64,000 nucleotides of DNA from Aphodosoma sp045631465 (GTDB taxonomy: Bacteria; Bacteroidota; Bacteroidia; Bacteroidales; Paludibacteraceae), in NCBI GenBank assembly GCA_045631465.1, contig JAZQUV010000033.1, forward strand, positions 54,618 to 118,617, given 5' to 3'. Below, piece by piece: positions 28,680 to 37,738 of the stretch. The notes under the pieces are model-generated. The model made no database searches and was not told where the DNA came from. It saw only the letters and a list, made by a program, of their open reading frames with translations. Each line of letters begins with the position of its first letter. The stretch's first letter is position 1. A program made the position numbers and the translations under genes.

Positions 28680-28771
28680 CTCTAACCCCTAACCCCTAAC
28701 CTCTAACCTCTAACCTCTAACCTCTAACCTTTAACCCCTAAACTCTATACACTAAACTCTAAACTCTATAC
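28680..28771 (+). repeat. Telomere-like 7 bp tandem repeat in a 5' leader
   Basis: About twelve units of CTCTAAC/CCCTAAC grading into AACTCTA/AACTCTATAC, ending a few bases before ATG 28776. Unit number is likely unstable; it sits between promoter and start codon. Confidence 0.85.
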
Positions 28772-28775
28772 AACT

Positions 28776-29978
28776 ATGTCAAAAGTATTGATTATCGGAG
28801 CAGGTGGCGTTGGCACCGTAGTTGCTCACAAAGTCGCTCAAAACACTGACGTGTTCACTGAAATCATGTTGGCTAGCCGCACTAAAAGCAAATGCGACCG
28901 CATCGCCGACGACATTCTCAAACGCTACAACGTTAAAATCCAAACTGCTCAAGTTGATGCCGACAACGTAGAAGACCTCGTGGCTCTTTTCAAAAGCTTC
29001 GGCCCTAAAATCGTTATCAACGTTGCCCTTCCTTATCAAGATTTGACTATCATGGAGGCTTGTCTCCAAGCTGGTTGCAACTATCTCGATACTGCCAACT
29101 ACGAGCCTAAAGACGAAGCTCACTTCGAATATTCTTGGCAATGGGCTTACCACGACCGTTTCAAAGAAGCTGGCCTCTGCGCTATCCTCGGTTGCGGTTT
29201 CGACCCAGGTTGCTCGGCTGTCTACACTGCCTATGCTGCTAAACACCACTTCGACGAAATGCACTACCTCGACATCGTCGACTGCAACGCTGGCGACCAC
29301 CACAAAGCTTTCGCTACCAACTTCAACCCTGAAATCAACATCCGCGAAATCACTCAAAACGGACGCTATTGGCAAGACGGACAATGGGTTACTACTGGTC
29401 CACTCGAGTTCCACCAACCTATCACATACCCTGAGATTGGTCCTCGCGAATCATACCTCCTCTACCACGAAGAGTTGGAATCTCTTGTTAAGAACTTCCC
29501 AACTATCAAACGCGCTCGTTTCTGGATGACTTTCGGTCAAGAATACCTCACTCACCTTCGCGTGATTCAAAACATCGGTATGGCTCGTATCGACGAAATC
29601 GACTACAACGGTCAAAAAATCGTCCCTCTCCAATTCCTCAAAGCTGTGCTCCCTGCACCTGAAGAACTTGGCGAAAACTACACAGGCTACACATCTATCG
29701 GTTGCCACATCCGTGGTATCAAAGACGGCAAACCTCGCACTTACTATATCTACAACAACTGCTCACACCAAGAGGCTTATCGCGAAACTGGCACTCAAGG
29801 CGTTAGCTACACAACAGGTGTTCCTGCCATGACAGGTGCCTACATGTTCCTCACTGGCGAATGGACTGGCGCTGGCGTATTCAACGTTGAAGAATTCAAC
29901 CCAGACCCATTCCTCAAAAAAGTAGCCGAAAGCGGTCTCCCTTGGCACGAAGTCATCGACGGCGACCTCGAACTCTAA
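28776..29978 (+). CDS. Saccharopine dehydrogenase family, carboxynorspermidine synthase-like
   Basis: 400 residues. N-terminal Rossmann NAD(P) site VLIIGAGGVGTVVAHKVA at 4-21, then LASRTKSKCDRIADDI, LPYQDLTIMEACLQAGCNY and GCGFDPGCSAVY. The length and C-terminal domain (YTTGVPAMTGAYMFLTGEW) match the bacterial carboxynorspermidine/carboxyspermidine dehydrogenases that make polyamines; the partner decarboxylase is not in the window. Strong codon bias suggests high expression. Confidence 0.9.
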   Translation: MSKVLIIGAGGVGTVVAHKVAQNTDVFTEIMLASRTKSKCDRIADDILKRYNVKIQTAQVDADNVEDLVALFKSFGPKIVINVALPYQDLTIMEACLQAGCNYLDTANYEPKDEAHFEYSWQWAYHDRFKEAGLCAILGCGFDPGCSAVYTAYAAKHHFDEMHYLDIVDCNAGDHHKAFATNFNPEINIREITQNGRYWQDGQWVTTGPLEFHQPITYPEIGPRESYLLYHEELESLVKNFPTIKRARFWMTFGQEYLTHLRVIQNIGMARIDEIDYNGQKIVPLQFLKAVLPAPEELGENYTGYTSIGCHIRGIKDGKPRTYYIYNNCSHQEAYRETGTQGVSYTTGVPAMTGAYMFLTGEWTGAGVFNVEEFNPDPFLKKVAESGLPWHEVIDGDLEL

Positions 29979-30097
29979 CATCAATCATATTTCCGAATCG
30001 TCCGACTAAGTCCGACGACTCCCAGAATAGCAACGCGGTCTGGTCAATCCGGAATTTCCGGCAACAACACCGACCCCGTCCAACCAAAAACAATACA

Positions 30098-30135
30098 AAA
30101 ATCCGTTTCTCCCACCATCGAGAAACGGATTTTTT
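30098..30135 (+). terminator. Terminator after the polyamine gene
   Basis: Stem AAAATCCGTTTCT / AGAAACGGATTTT with a 10-nt loop and a 7-T run. Confidence 0.8.
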
Positions 30136-30240
30136 TATATAAAACCTCACCCCAAAAACACCCCCTAAAATACAATAAGCCCCCCCTTTTTACACCCATC
30201 TCCCATCTCCATTTTGCACCTCTTGTTTATTCAAAAAAAA

Positions 30241-30499
30241 TTTACTATCTTTGCCGAACAAAGTTTAGATTTAAAAATTTAGAGCATAAAGAACATACAA
30301 CTCTAACCCCTCAACTTTCAACTTTCAATTCTTGCGATAAGCGAGAGCAATAGAGTTCACTCTAATTGCCGAGCAAAGCAAGAATCTTGAGCGAAGCGAA
30401 AAACTTTCAACTTTCAACTCTCAACTTTCAACTTGTATCGTCTTTCTGTCTAAAAAACAACGAGCACCGCGAGTCCAACTAGTAACTACTAACTAGTAA
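30241..30499 (+). repeat. Orphan promoter plus repeat array
   Basis: A TAnnTTTG box (TATCTTTG, ~30246-30253) with no rightward gene behind it. Then: CAACTTTCAACTTTCAA units, the module GCGATAAGCGAGAGCAATAG..GAAGCGAAAA at 30331-30403 (reverse copy at 61653-61727), more CAACTTTCAAC units, CTTTCTGTCTAAAAAAC, and ACTAGTAACTACTAACTAGTAAC. Nothing coding is visible in this direction. Confidence 0.7.
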
Positions 30500-31924
30500 C
30501 TAAAAATCAATAATCTCCCAAAAACCACCTTTATCAGGACCTACACGACGAATATACTTTCCACGCATAAATTCAATATTATTTTCGATAGCAGTTAAAC
30601 TCACACCAATAGCCTTAGCCAAATCAGACTGCGTAATATATGGATTTTCAGCAATCAAACGCAATATGGCTATTCTATTTTTTGTCAATTTCACTCTCTT
30701 TTCTCCCAACTTTTCTCCATTTTCCATATCATTTTCTGTATTTCCCACCAATTTCCCTATCGCCTTTGGCACAGAAATTTTCAAAATAAAATCATCATTA
30801 TAAAAAGAAAGAGGAGCTACACCATTCATTTCCAATTCACGGCACATACGATCAACACCCTCACCATATTCTTTCACATAATGATAAGTTTTCAAGAATG
30901 CCGCAATCTTTGGATTGCGCGAAAAATGAGTATTACGAATATTAGAAGGTCTCACCATACCAGGCAACTTACCAGGACTTTCAAACACAATACGATCATC
31001 AAACATTTTAATTTGAATTTCAGTTCCTTTAATATTATAAGCCCTATGACAACACGCATTTACCACCATCTCTTGAACAACAAATTTAGGATAATCTCTA
31101 CGTGTTACAAACTTGCCTGATTGTTCTAAATAAGTATGTTCCGCAACTTGAGTTTCCAAGTATTCCACAGTTTTCTCCACCTGTCCAAGAATTGTACCTT
31201 CAAACACAATATCCTTAATTACATTCATCTCTGCACCAACTTTTTCATCAACCCCATTAAAACGGATAAAACGCGTACGTGCGCGAGGTAAATAATTTTG
31301 GGGATTTTTTCCAAACAATAACATACATGCCACACTTACCACATCTTCACCAACCTTATTTTTAGTAACAAAATGATTATTTTCTCTCAAATACTCAATT
31401 GGAGATTTACTATACCCCAATAAATTCACATATTTAGCCACAGCATCCATATCAATATCATCAACTGTTGCTCCATAAACAGTAGTATCTTCAAACGACC
31501 GTTCACCTTTGTCATACATCAATTGTACACGTTCATCAAAAGTCAATCTACGACTCTTATCCCCCACACGCATAAAAGCCTCATCCGCCTGATTAGTATG
31601 CAGGGTCGAACTTGCAGGAATATGCATCAACAAAATACGATTATCATTACCATCTTTATCCGTACATGCCACATATGTACATATAACAGAAACCGAAGGA
31701 TTACAAAAATCAAATGGCACTCGCAGTAAATCATTTAACTTTTGAGTGTACTGATTCACACCTTCAATCATTCAAGACTTATCCGATACACCTAAGGCAA
31801 TTACTCCACCATCTGCATTAGCAAAAGCCACAATAGGAATTGCCAATGCTTTCGGATCAATTTGAATACTTTTGCAATCAAAAGTCTGATCTTCTTTACG
31901 AGTTACTATTTCCTGTATAGTCAT
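30500..31924 (-). pseudogene. AlbA_2 (Schlafen-type) ATP-binding transcriptional regulator with in-frame TGA
   Basis: 475 codons in one frame from ATG 31924, interrupted only by TGA at 31774-31772 (codon 51). Codons 1-50 encode the front of the AlbA_2 fold (EIVTRKEDQTFDCKSIQIDP, then FANADGGVIALGVSDKS). After the stop the frame resumes at ATG (MIEGVNQYTQKLND) and continues through the ATPase-like C-terminal half (RDYPKFVVQEMVVNACCHR, FDDRIVFESPGKLPGM) to a winged HTH (ITQSDLAKAIGVSLTAIENN). An Arg CGA to TGA change explains it. The shorter 423-codon reading may still be translated by restart at TGAATG. Confidence 0.8.
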
Positions 31925-31961
31925 AATTTTTATTCACTATTATCCACAAAATTAAAAAAAT

Positions 31962-32023
31962 ATTTACGCGTAATTTACGGTTAAATTTACGATCATTTAC
32001 GTTCAAAAAAAAGAATATTTACG
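31962..32023 (-). promoter_or_regulatory. Five ATTTACG iterons upstream of the AlbA_2 gene
   Basis: ATTTACG begins at 31962, 31973, 31985, 31995 and 32017: spacings 11, 12, 10 and 22, all close to whole helical turns. They end 38 bp before the AlbA_2 ATG (31924), so all sit on one DNA face next to a gene whose product has an HTH. Operator role is inference. Confidence 0.55.
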
Positions 32024-32040
32024 TTTCATTAAAACCTGTC

Positions 32041-32165
32041 TTTTAGGTCGACATTTTGTGAAACAAAATAAGACCATTATGTCAAAAAAGAAAAATATGG
32101 TTTTATGTCTTTCTGTCTAAAAAAAAACAACGAGCAAAGCGAAAAACTTTCAACTTTCAACTTTC
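32041..32165 (+). repeat. Repeat modules between AlbA_2 and GT2 genes
   Basis: GACCATTATGTCAAAAAAGAAAAATATGGTTTTATGTCTTTCTGTC parallels 54563-54605; then CTAAAAAAAAACAACGAGC..GAAAAAC and four CAACTTTCAACTTTC units. No gene. Confidence 0.6.
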
Positions 32166-32170
32166 AACTT

Positions 32171-33136
32171 TCAACTTTTCATAAGATTATGTCTCACCTT
32201 CTCCCACCAATACCCCGGTCTATACCACACCGACTTCAACGCCAGCCACGCCCCCATCACCACATTCCCTCGATGCAAATAAAACACCGCATTTCTCAGC
32301 GCATCCGCCGCCGCAGCATCACGCTTCAACCCCTTCAACTCCTCCACCGACAACCCCTCCAAAAACTCCACAAACGTCAAATCCCCCTCACCCCTTCTGC
32401 GACGACGCACATTCGTCTTAGTATATCGCATCTTTATGCTCATATAGAAAGTACTTGACGACAACCCCCCTCCTTTACGATATTTACACAACACCTCAGG
32501 CACCACCACTATAGCTTTTCCCTCTACATACAAGTCACTCATCCTCGTCCACAAATCCAAGTCCTCACAATAATCCTGATAACGAGGTTTCCCCTCAGGA
32601 TAACCCTCCACCACATATCCACCCACACTCAACGCCACCTCTCTGTTATATATAGCCGTAGGCTGCATAAAAATCAACTTCTCCTTTTCCGCTTTTTTAT
32701 AGAACCCCTCTTTAGTCGTCTCGCCCAAAAACAAACCACCCCCCAATTTCTTTCCACGTCCATCAATATACTCTAAGTAACACCCCACCGCCATCAAATC
32801 CTCATCCGACATTATCTTATCATACATCATTTCCACAGCCTTCGGATAAAGCACATCATCCGAATCAAGAAACATCATATATTTCGTCTTCGCATGCCTT
32901 TCAGCAAAATGCCTAGCATACCCAATTCCACGATTCTCCTCAAACCTCACCAACTCATATTGTCGTGGATTTTCCTTAAAAAATCTCTCCACCAACTCCA
33001 CACTCCCATCCGTCGAACAATCATCCACAATCAACAACTCAAAACCCTGAAAAGTCTGATTCATCACACTCTTCAAAGTCTCTTCAATATAATGCTCGGC
33101 ATTATACACACATATCGCTAATGTCAAATCCACCAT
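32171..33136 (-). CDS. Glycosyltransferase family 2
   Basis: 321 residues. GT-A fold: LTLAICVYNAEHYIEETLKS at the N terminus, LIVDDCSTDGSVELV at ~34-48, and the DxD equivalent MMFLDSDDVLYPKA near 87-99. Transfers a sugar from a nucleotide donor; cytoplasmic face. Last gene of the leftward polysaccharide cluster; 6 bp after the acyltransferase gene, so same operon. Donor and acceptor unknown. Confidence 0.9.
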   Translation of the reverse strand: MVDLTLAICVYNAEHYIEETLKSVMNQTFQGFELLIVDDCSTDGSVELVERFFKENPRQYELVRFEENRGIGYARHFAERHAKTKYMMFLDSDDVLYPKAVEMMYDKIMSDEDLMAVGCYLEYIDGRGKKLGGGLFLGETTKEGFYKKAEKEKLIFMQPTAIYNREVALSVGGYVVEGYPEGKPRYQDYCEDLDLWTRMSDLYVEGKAIVVVPEVLCKYRKGGGLSSSTFYMSIKMRYTKTNVRRRRRGEGDLTFVEFLEGLSVEELKGLKRDAAAADALRNAVFYLHRGNVVMGAWLALKSVWYRPGYWWEKVRHNLMKS

Positions 33137-33142
33137 AAAGTA

Positions 33143-34135
33143 CTATTTTGTTTTTATCAAATCTTTTTGAGCTGTAAAATATGGAATATATTTTATACAA
33201 AGTGGAATAGAAATATAACAACACAAAAGCGTCAAAACTGCAGTTATCCACACCACATACTCCGTTGGCACAAAACTCAATTTCATCAACACCAACTTTA
33301 TAGGACGATAAAACAAATGATGCGTACACAACAAAATTATAGAATATCGTCCACAATACGACACAAAAGGCACACGCTTCACAATCTTGCATAACAACAA
33401 CACAGCCATCACGCCACACACAGCCAATAGGTAAATCACCAACACATTCCCCCAAACATTGTTATAATGAAACCCTATATGCGCACCACCCGACCACCAA
33501 CTCAATCCTACCGACGCACCATATAGCATCAACACCCACAACCAATTATATCTATCATATCTGTTCTCACTCAACAAGTCCGATTGTTTCAACCAATACC
33601 CAAAATAAAAATATGGCAATGCCGTCATTGCGCTATCCACCACGCATGGCAAATATATATCATTTCTACCCAAATACATCCCCACACCACCAATCATCAA
33701 AACCACAACAGCCCTCAACCACTCTTTCGTCAACATCTCATGTATAACACAAAACATCATGTTCGTCCAAAACAAAGCCAACAAAAACCAAATCGGACCA
33801 TTAAAATATTGTCGTTGCGTGAACACATCCAACACACTCTTCGCATCCGACACTATCAATCCCGGCACAATCCAATTAACAACATAAAAAACAAAATACC
33901 CTAGTAAATAAAAAAACAAAAACGGAATTAATATTTTATTTATTTTCTTTATCAAAAAATTCTTTCCTCCACCGTATGATTTAAAAAACAAACCCGACAA
34001 GATAAAATATAGAGGCATCCTAACACACTCCAATCCTGGAATAGCAATATTTACTCCAACATGACCAACTACCACTAATATTATGCAAATACCTTTTGCC
34101 AAATCAATAAATTCTATTCGATTACTTCCCATCAT
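33143..34135 (-). CDS. Membrane acyltransferase (acyltransferase 3 family)
   Basis: 330 residues, ~10 TM helices. The start IEFIDLAKGICIILVVVGHV carries the Asp and catalytic His of the family, followed by MPLYFILSGLFFKSY with the conserved SGLFF motif. Such proteins O-acetylate sugars of O-antigen or exopolysaccharide. It lies in the polysaccharide operon; 33 bp separate it from the GT2 gene before it. Confidence 0.9.
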   Translation of the reverse strand: MMGSNRIEFIDLAKGICIILVVVGHVGVNIAIPGLECVRMPLYFILSGLFFKSYGGGKNFLIKKINKILIPFLFFYLLGYFVFYVVNWIVPGLIVSDAKSVLDVFTQRQYFNGPIWFLLALFWTNMMFCVIHEMLTKEWLRAVVVLMIGGVGMYLGRNDIYLPCVVDSAMTALPYFYFGYWLKQSDLLSENRYDRYNWLWVLMLYGASVGLSWWSGGAHIGFHYNNVWGNVLVIYLLAVCGVMAVLLLCKIVKRVPFVSYCGRYSIILLCTHHLFYRPIKLVLMKLSFVPTEYVVWITAVLTLLCCYISIPLCIKYIPYFTAQKDLIKTK

Positions 34136-34168
34136 CTTTTTTTTATAAAATTATATAACAATAATCTT

Positions 34169-35176
34169 TTATTTTGCTAATTTTTTCGCAAATCGCTTAC
34201 GATGTATCTTTCTAACTAATCTAAAAAATGGCACAGCTATATTAGACATCTCCGCATACATTATAGGCATTTTTTTTGCTAACTTAACAAATAAAGTTGT
34301 AGCACATTCATTTGGTATCAGAGCTATCATACCAACTTTATCTTTTACAGGACAAAACAAACCAAGCATATATTTACATGCCCAACTATAATATAAAGCA
34401 GCAAAATCTACAACCTTACTTCTTATTTCTGAATTAAGATAAATCGTATTTGCAAGTTCTATTATTCTATTCCCCAATTTTATATTTTCTCCTAAAGTAA
34501 CTATATCTCTATATATATTATCCGTTGTACCAGTCTCACCTTTTATATAATGCACCAATAATATCGGCTGATATTGTATCGTATCCGCATAATAATACAT
34601 TCGCATTGCCCAATCTGTATCTTCCATTCTTACTTTCTCAACAAAAGTAATATTATTTCTTATCCATAACTCTTTCTTAAATACCATTCTCCATGGGGCA
34701 CAAGCCCAACCATTTTTTTTAACAAAATCAATCGGGGTTGTTATATCCCTAAATGGCAAATTCAATTGTAAATTGTTATGTTCATGACCTCTAAACTGAT
34801 ATGCTGAATCACAAATCAAAATATCTACATCCACATTCTGTAAATGCTTATATACTTCAACAATACTATCTTGATGATAATAATCATCATGATCAATAAA
34901 CATGATATATTTACCTCTTGCCATTTCTACGCCTCTATTCCGTGCACCACCTTGACGAAGATTCTCTTCATTTTCAACAACGATTAAATTATTGTGCTTT
35001 TTTTGTTGCTCTTTCAACCAACTACGAGTATTATCCGTACTACAATCATCAACACATATAACCTCATAAAAAGCCTTATCCAATGACTGATTCCATATAC
35101 AATTTAAACATACATCTAACCCTGTTAACATCCCATTATAAACAGGTATAATAATTGAAAAAAATGGTATATCCAT
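34169..35176 (-). CDS. Glycosyltransferase family 2
   Basis: 335 residues. FFSIIIPVYNGMLTGLDVC, VICVDDCSTDNTRSWL, LRQGGARNRGVEMARGKYIM and the DxD-type FIDHDDYYHQ near 92. The C-terminal ~100 residues are helical and basic (KIHRKRFAKKLAK), suggesting membrane association. AT-rich compared with flanking housekeeping genes, as is the next gene. Confidence 0.9.
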   Translation of the reverse strand: MDIPFFSIIIPVYNGMLTGLDVCLNCIWNQSLDKAFYEVICVDDCSTDNTRSWLKEQQKKHNNLIVVENEENLRQGGARNRGVEMARGKYIMFIDHDDYYHQDSIVEVYKHLQNVDVDILICDSAYQFRGHEHNNLQLNLPFRDITTPIDFVKKNGWACAPWRMVFKKELWIRNNITFVEKVRMEDTDWAMRMYYYADTIQYQPILLVHYIKGETGTTDNIYRDIVTLGENIKLGNRIIELANTIYLNSEIRSKVVDFAALYYSWACKYMLGLFCPVKDKVGMIALIPNECATTLFVKLAKKMPIMYAEMSNIAVPFFRLVRKIHRKRFAKKLAK

Positions 35177-35178
35177 AA

Positions 35179-36024
35179 TTAAAAACTTGTTACAAACAAT
35201 CTATATCTATAATACAAAAACTTAACAAAATTTCCACCTCCATAAACCTTCCATAAATACCAAAATCGCCACTGTCCTTTCAAAGTCTCTCTAATATGCT
35301 TAAATTTATCAAACATCGACGTTTCATGCACACCACAAGTGTTAGTCGCATGTAAACGATAGTACATCAATGGTTCTAGTATACAAGAAAAAACACCTCC
35401 TGCTTCTGCCACTGCCATTGCTATTACCGAATCCTGATATCTTAAATTACAATAAGGCAATGCAACCTCTTTCACTTTATGATTAAAAAACATCTTACAT
35501 CCAGCACAAACTGTCAACAAACGCAACATATTAATATTACATCTCTCCTCAATAATTCTCAACTGTTGTTCTTTAGTCCATTTTTTTCTATTAAATTCTT
35601 GTTCTAAAATCACCTCTCCATTAGCATTAATCCTTCCTGTATCACTAAACACCAATATCGGTTTATCGCATCTTGCCTCCTCATCCTTCATCCGCTCCAA
35701 CGACTTCTCTACCTTATCTTCAAACCACACATCATCTTGGTCGCAAAACATATAATATTCGCTCTCCACCATATTGAGTAGTGACATAAAATTCATACAC
35801 GCCCCTTGTCTAGTCAACCCCACATCCACCAACACAATGCGCTCATCATCATACGATTTTATTATATCCAAAGTCGCATCTTTCGAGCCATCATCCTGAA
35901 TATAAAGAGTCCAATCCTTATTCGTTTGACACAAAATACTATCTATCTGCTCTCGCAAATATTTCTCCCCATTATATGTTGCCATCAATATGGCTATCGA
36001 TGTTTTATTCTCTATTTTTGGCAT
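35179..36024 (-). CDS. Glycosyltransferase family 2, rhamnosyltransferase-like
   Basis: 281 residues. SIAILMATYNGEKYLREQID, TLYIQDDGSKDATLDI, and MFCDQDDVWFEDKVEKSL near 93-110, the CDQDDVW motif characteristic of WbbL/RfbF-like transferases. Its start overlaps the next gene upstream by 13 bp. Operon member. Confidence 0.9.
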   Translation of the reverse strand: MPKIENKTSIAILMATYNGEKYLREQIDSILCQTNKDWTLYIQDDGSKDATLDIIKSYDDERIVLVDVGLTRQGACMNFMSLLNMVESEYYMFCDQDDVWFEDKVEKSLERMKDEEARCDKPILVFSDTGRINANGEVILEQEFNRKKWTKEQQLRIIEERCNINMLRLLTVCAGCKMFFNHKVKEVALPYCNLRYQDSVIAMAVAEAGGVFSCILEPLMYYRLHATNTCGVHETSMFDKFKHIRETLKGQWRFWYLWKVYGGGNFVKFLYYRYRLFVTSF

Positions 36025-37175
36025 ATTTCTCTATAAAAATTATACACTTGTTTTGCCGATTCCTCTATTGTATAAAAATTCACAACTGTTTTTTGTGCTT
36101 TTTCTATCATTGGAAAATAAACCAATATCCCTTTCTCTACCACATCAGCCATAATATTACTTAATTCACCAACTGTTTGATAACGTAAAGCAATCTCCTT
36201 TCCTGTAAAGTTCAATCCATTATCAAATTGTTCCTTTGTGCCAGCTACATCCTTTCCAACAACCAAACATCCATTCATCATAGCTTCTGTTGTTACTAAT
36301 CCAAATCCCTCTGAGACCGAAGCCATAATTGTCAAAGTTGCTTTCCGCATTAAATCAAACACATCATTTCGCATTCCTAAAAAATCAACTGCATTTCCAA
36401 TCCTCAATCTCTTAACTTCATTTTGCAAAATATCCATATTACCATCAGAAGGCACTCCAGCTAAAAGTAATCTATAATCTTTATTCTTAGCAAAAAATAT
36501 TGAGAAAGCCTCTAACACATCATATACCCCCTTCTTCTCATCTAATCGCCCTACAAACAAAAAATATTTTTCTTTACTCTCTTCAAACCACACATTATCT
36601 CTATTAAAACAAGGGTCATAAATGACTTTAGAATTCTTTACTTCCAGCCTAAAATGCTCCTTAATTCCATTTGTAATACAAATATTATAATTATTATCAC
36701 TATTTAACTTTTCCCTAAAATTTAATTTAGATGGCATTATCCTCATCCCAAAATCCAAATCTTGATATTCCCTCAAATGATATATATGAGGAATTTTTAA
36801 ACCTCGTGCTACTTTATAGCCGACATTAACCACTCCTACATTCGTATGAATTATATCAGGTTTATATGCTCTTGCCAATCGTTTTAATTTAAAATATGCC
36901 AATGTGTTAATCAAAAAATGCCATATCAATTTAGGCAAAAACAATAAGAAATCTTTAATACTTCTGCTAGGCGGATAAACATTAAAACGAACATTTAACA
37001 CTTCTATTTTGACATTATCCAATAATTTTAAGTCTTCACATACCCCCCCCATAGATGGCACACAAACCAGCATCTCAATATCATGCGATGATATCAATTC
37101 TTTAGCTAATCGTAAAAAAGATTTCGAGCTACCACCAAAAGGTGAAACTGAAGATAAAACACATAAGATTTTCAT
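36012..37175 (-). CDS. Glycosyltransferase family 4
   Basis: 387 residues, GT-B fold. N-terminal Gly-rich VSPFGGSSKSFLRLAKEL, then FLFVGRLDEKKGVYDVLEAF near 228 and ASVSEGFGLVTTEAMMNG near 300 (the EX7E region). Retaining transferase acting at the cytoplasmic side. Overlaps the acetyltransferase gene by 4 bp. Confidence 0.92.
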   Translation of the reverse strand: MKILCVLSSVSPFGGSSKSFLRLAKELISSHDIEMLVCVPSMGGVCEDLKLLDNVKIEVLNVRFNVYPPSRSIKDFLLFLPKLIWHFLINTLAYFKLKRLARAYKPDIIHTNVGVVNVGYKVARGLKIPHIYHLREYQDLDFGMRIMPSKLNFREKLNSDNNYNICITNGIKEHFRLEVKNSKVIYDPCFNRDNVWFEESKEKYFLFVGRLDEKKGVYDVLEAFSIFFAKNKDYRLLLAGVPSDGNMDILQNEVKRLRIGNAVDFLGMRNDVFDLMRKATLTIMASVSEGFGLVTTEAMMNGCLVVGKDVAGTKEQFDNGLNFTGKEIALRYQTVGELSNIMADVVEKGILVYFPMIEKAQKTVVNFYTIEESAKQVYNFYREICQK

Positions 37176-37735
37176 ATCGTTTTTATTATTTTAGCAGGAT
37201 TACCCACCACCACACTATTAGATGGAATGCTCTTAGTTACAACACTACCTGCACCTATAACACAATTATCTCCAATCTCTATATCACCCAAAACAATCGC
37301 CCCAGTACAAACTTTAACATTATTCCCAATCCGAGGACGACGCCCCAAATTATGAGCTCTACCTATCGTAACATTATGCCATATTTCACAATTCTCACCT
37401 ACCGATTCTGCAAAAATAATTGTAGAATATCCATGCCACAATACTAATCCACTAGCAATATCACTACTCTTTGTTATAAAAAAAGTATTTCGTGAATGAG
37501 GAACAAAATACGACAAAAGTTCTCCTATCTTACCTAATCTAAATAGGTATAAACTACGATATTCAGGAAAACCTGCACACATCCTAATAAAACATAAAAA
37601 AGAACTTTTATATGGAACTGCACGAACTAAAGTCTCCCATCTTCTCAACTCTTTTTCACTCTCCTCATATAAACTAAAGAATAGATAAAGAGGAGCAAAA
37701 AACAAACATTTTATTCTAAAAATAAACTTACTCAT
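37172..37735 (-). CDS. Serine acetyltransferase-like hexapeptide O-acetyltransferase
   Basis: 187 residues. The C-terminal half is a left-handed beta helix of hexapeptide turns: GLVLWHGYSTIIFAESVGEN, IWHNVTIGRAHNLGRRPRIG, and VLGDIEIGDNCVIGAGSVV, closing VVVGNPAKII. CysE/WbbJ-like. In a polysaccharide operon it more likely acetylates a sugar than serine. Confidence 0.88.
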   Translation of the reverse strand: MSKFIFRIKCLFFAPLYLFFSLYEESEKELRRWETLVRAVPYKSSFLCFIRMCAGFPEYRSLYLFRLGKIGELLSYFVPHSRNTFFITKSSDIASGLVLWHGYSTIIFAESVGENCEIWHNVTIGRAHNLGRRPRIGNNVKVCTGAIVLGDIEIGDNCVIGAGSVVTKSIPSNSVVVGNPAKIIKTI

Positions 37736-37738
37736 AAT

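Noticed and set aside
28680..28771. True telomere or chromosome end
   Set aside because: The repeat is short and internal, flanked by a promoter and a normal gene.
31772..31774. TGA read as selenocysteine or other recoding
   Set aside because: No SECIS-like hairpin that I can see, and the neighbouring interrupted genes have TAA and TAG instead; nonsense mutation is simpler.
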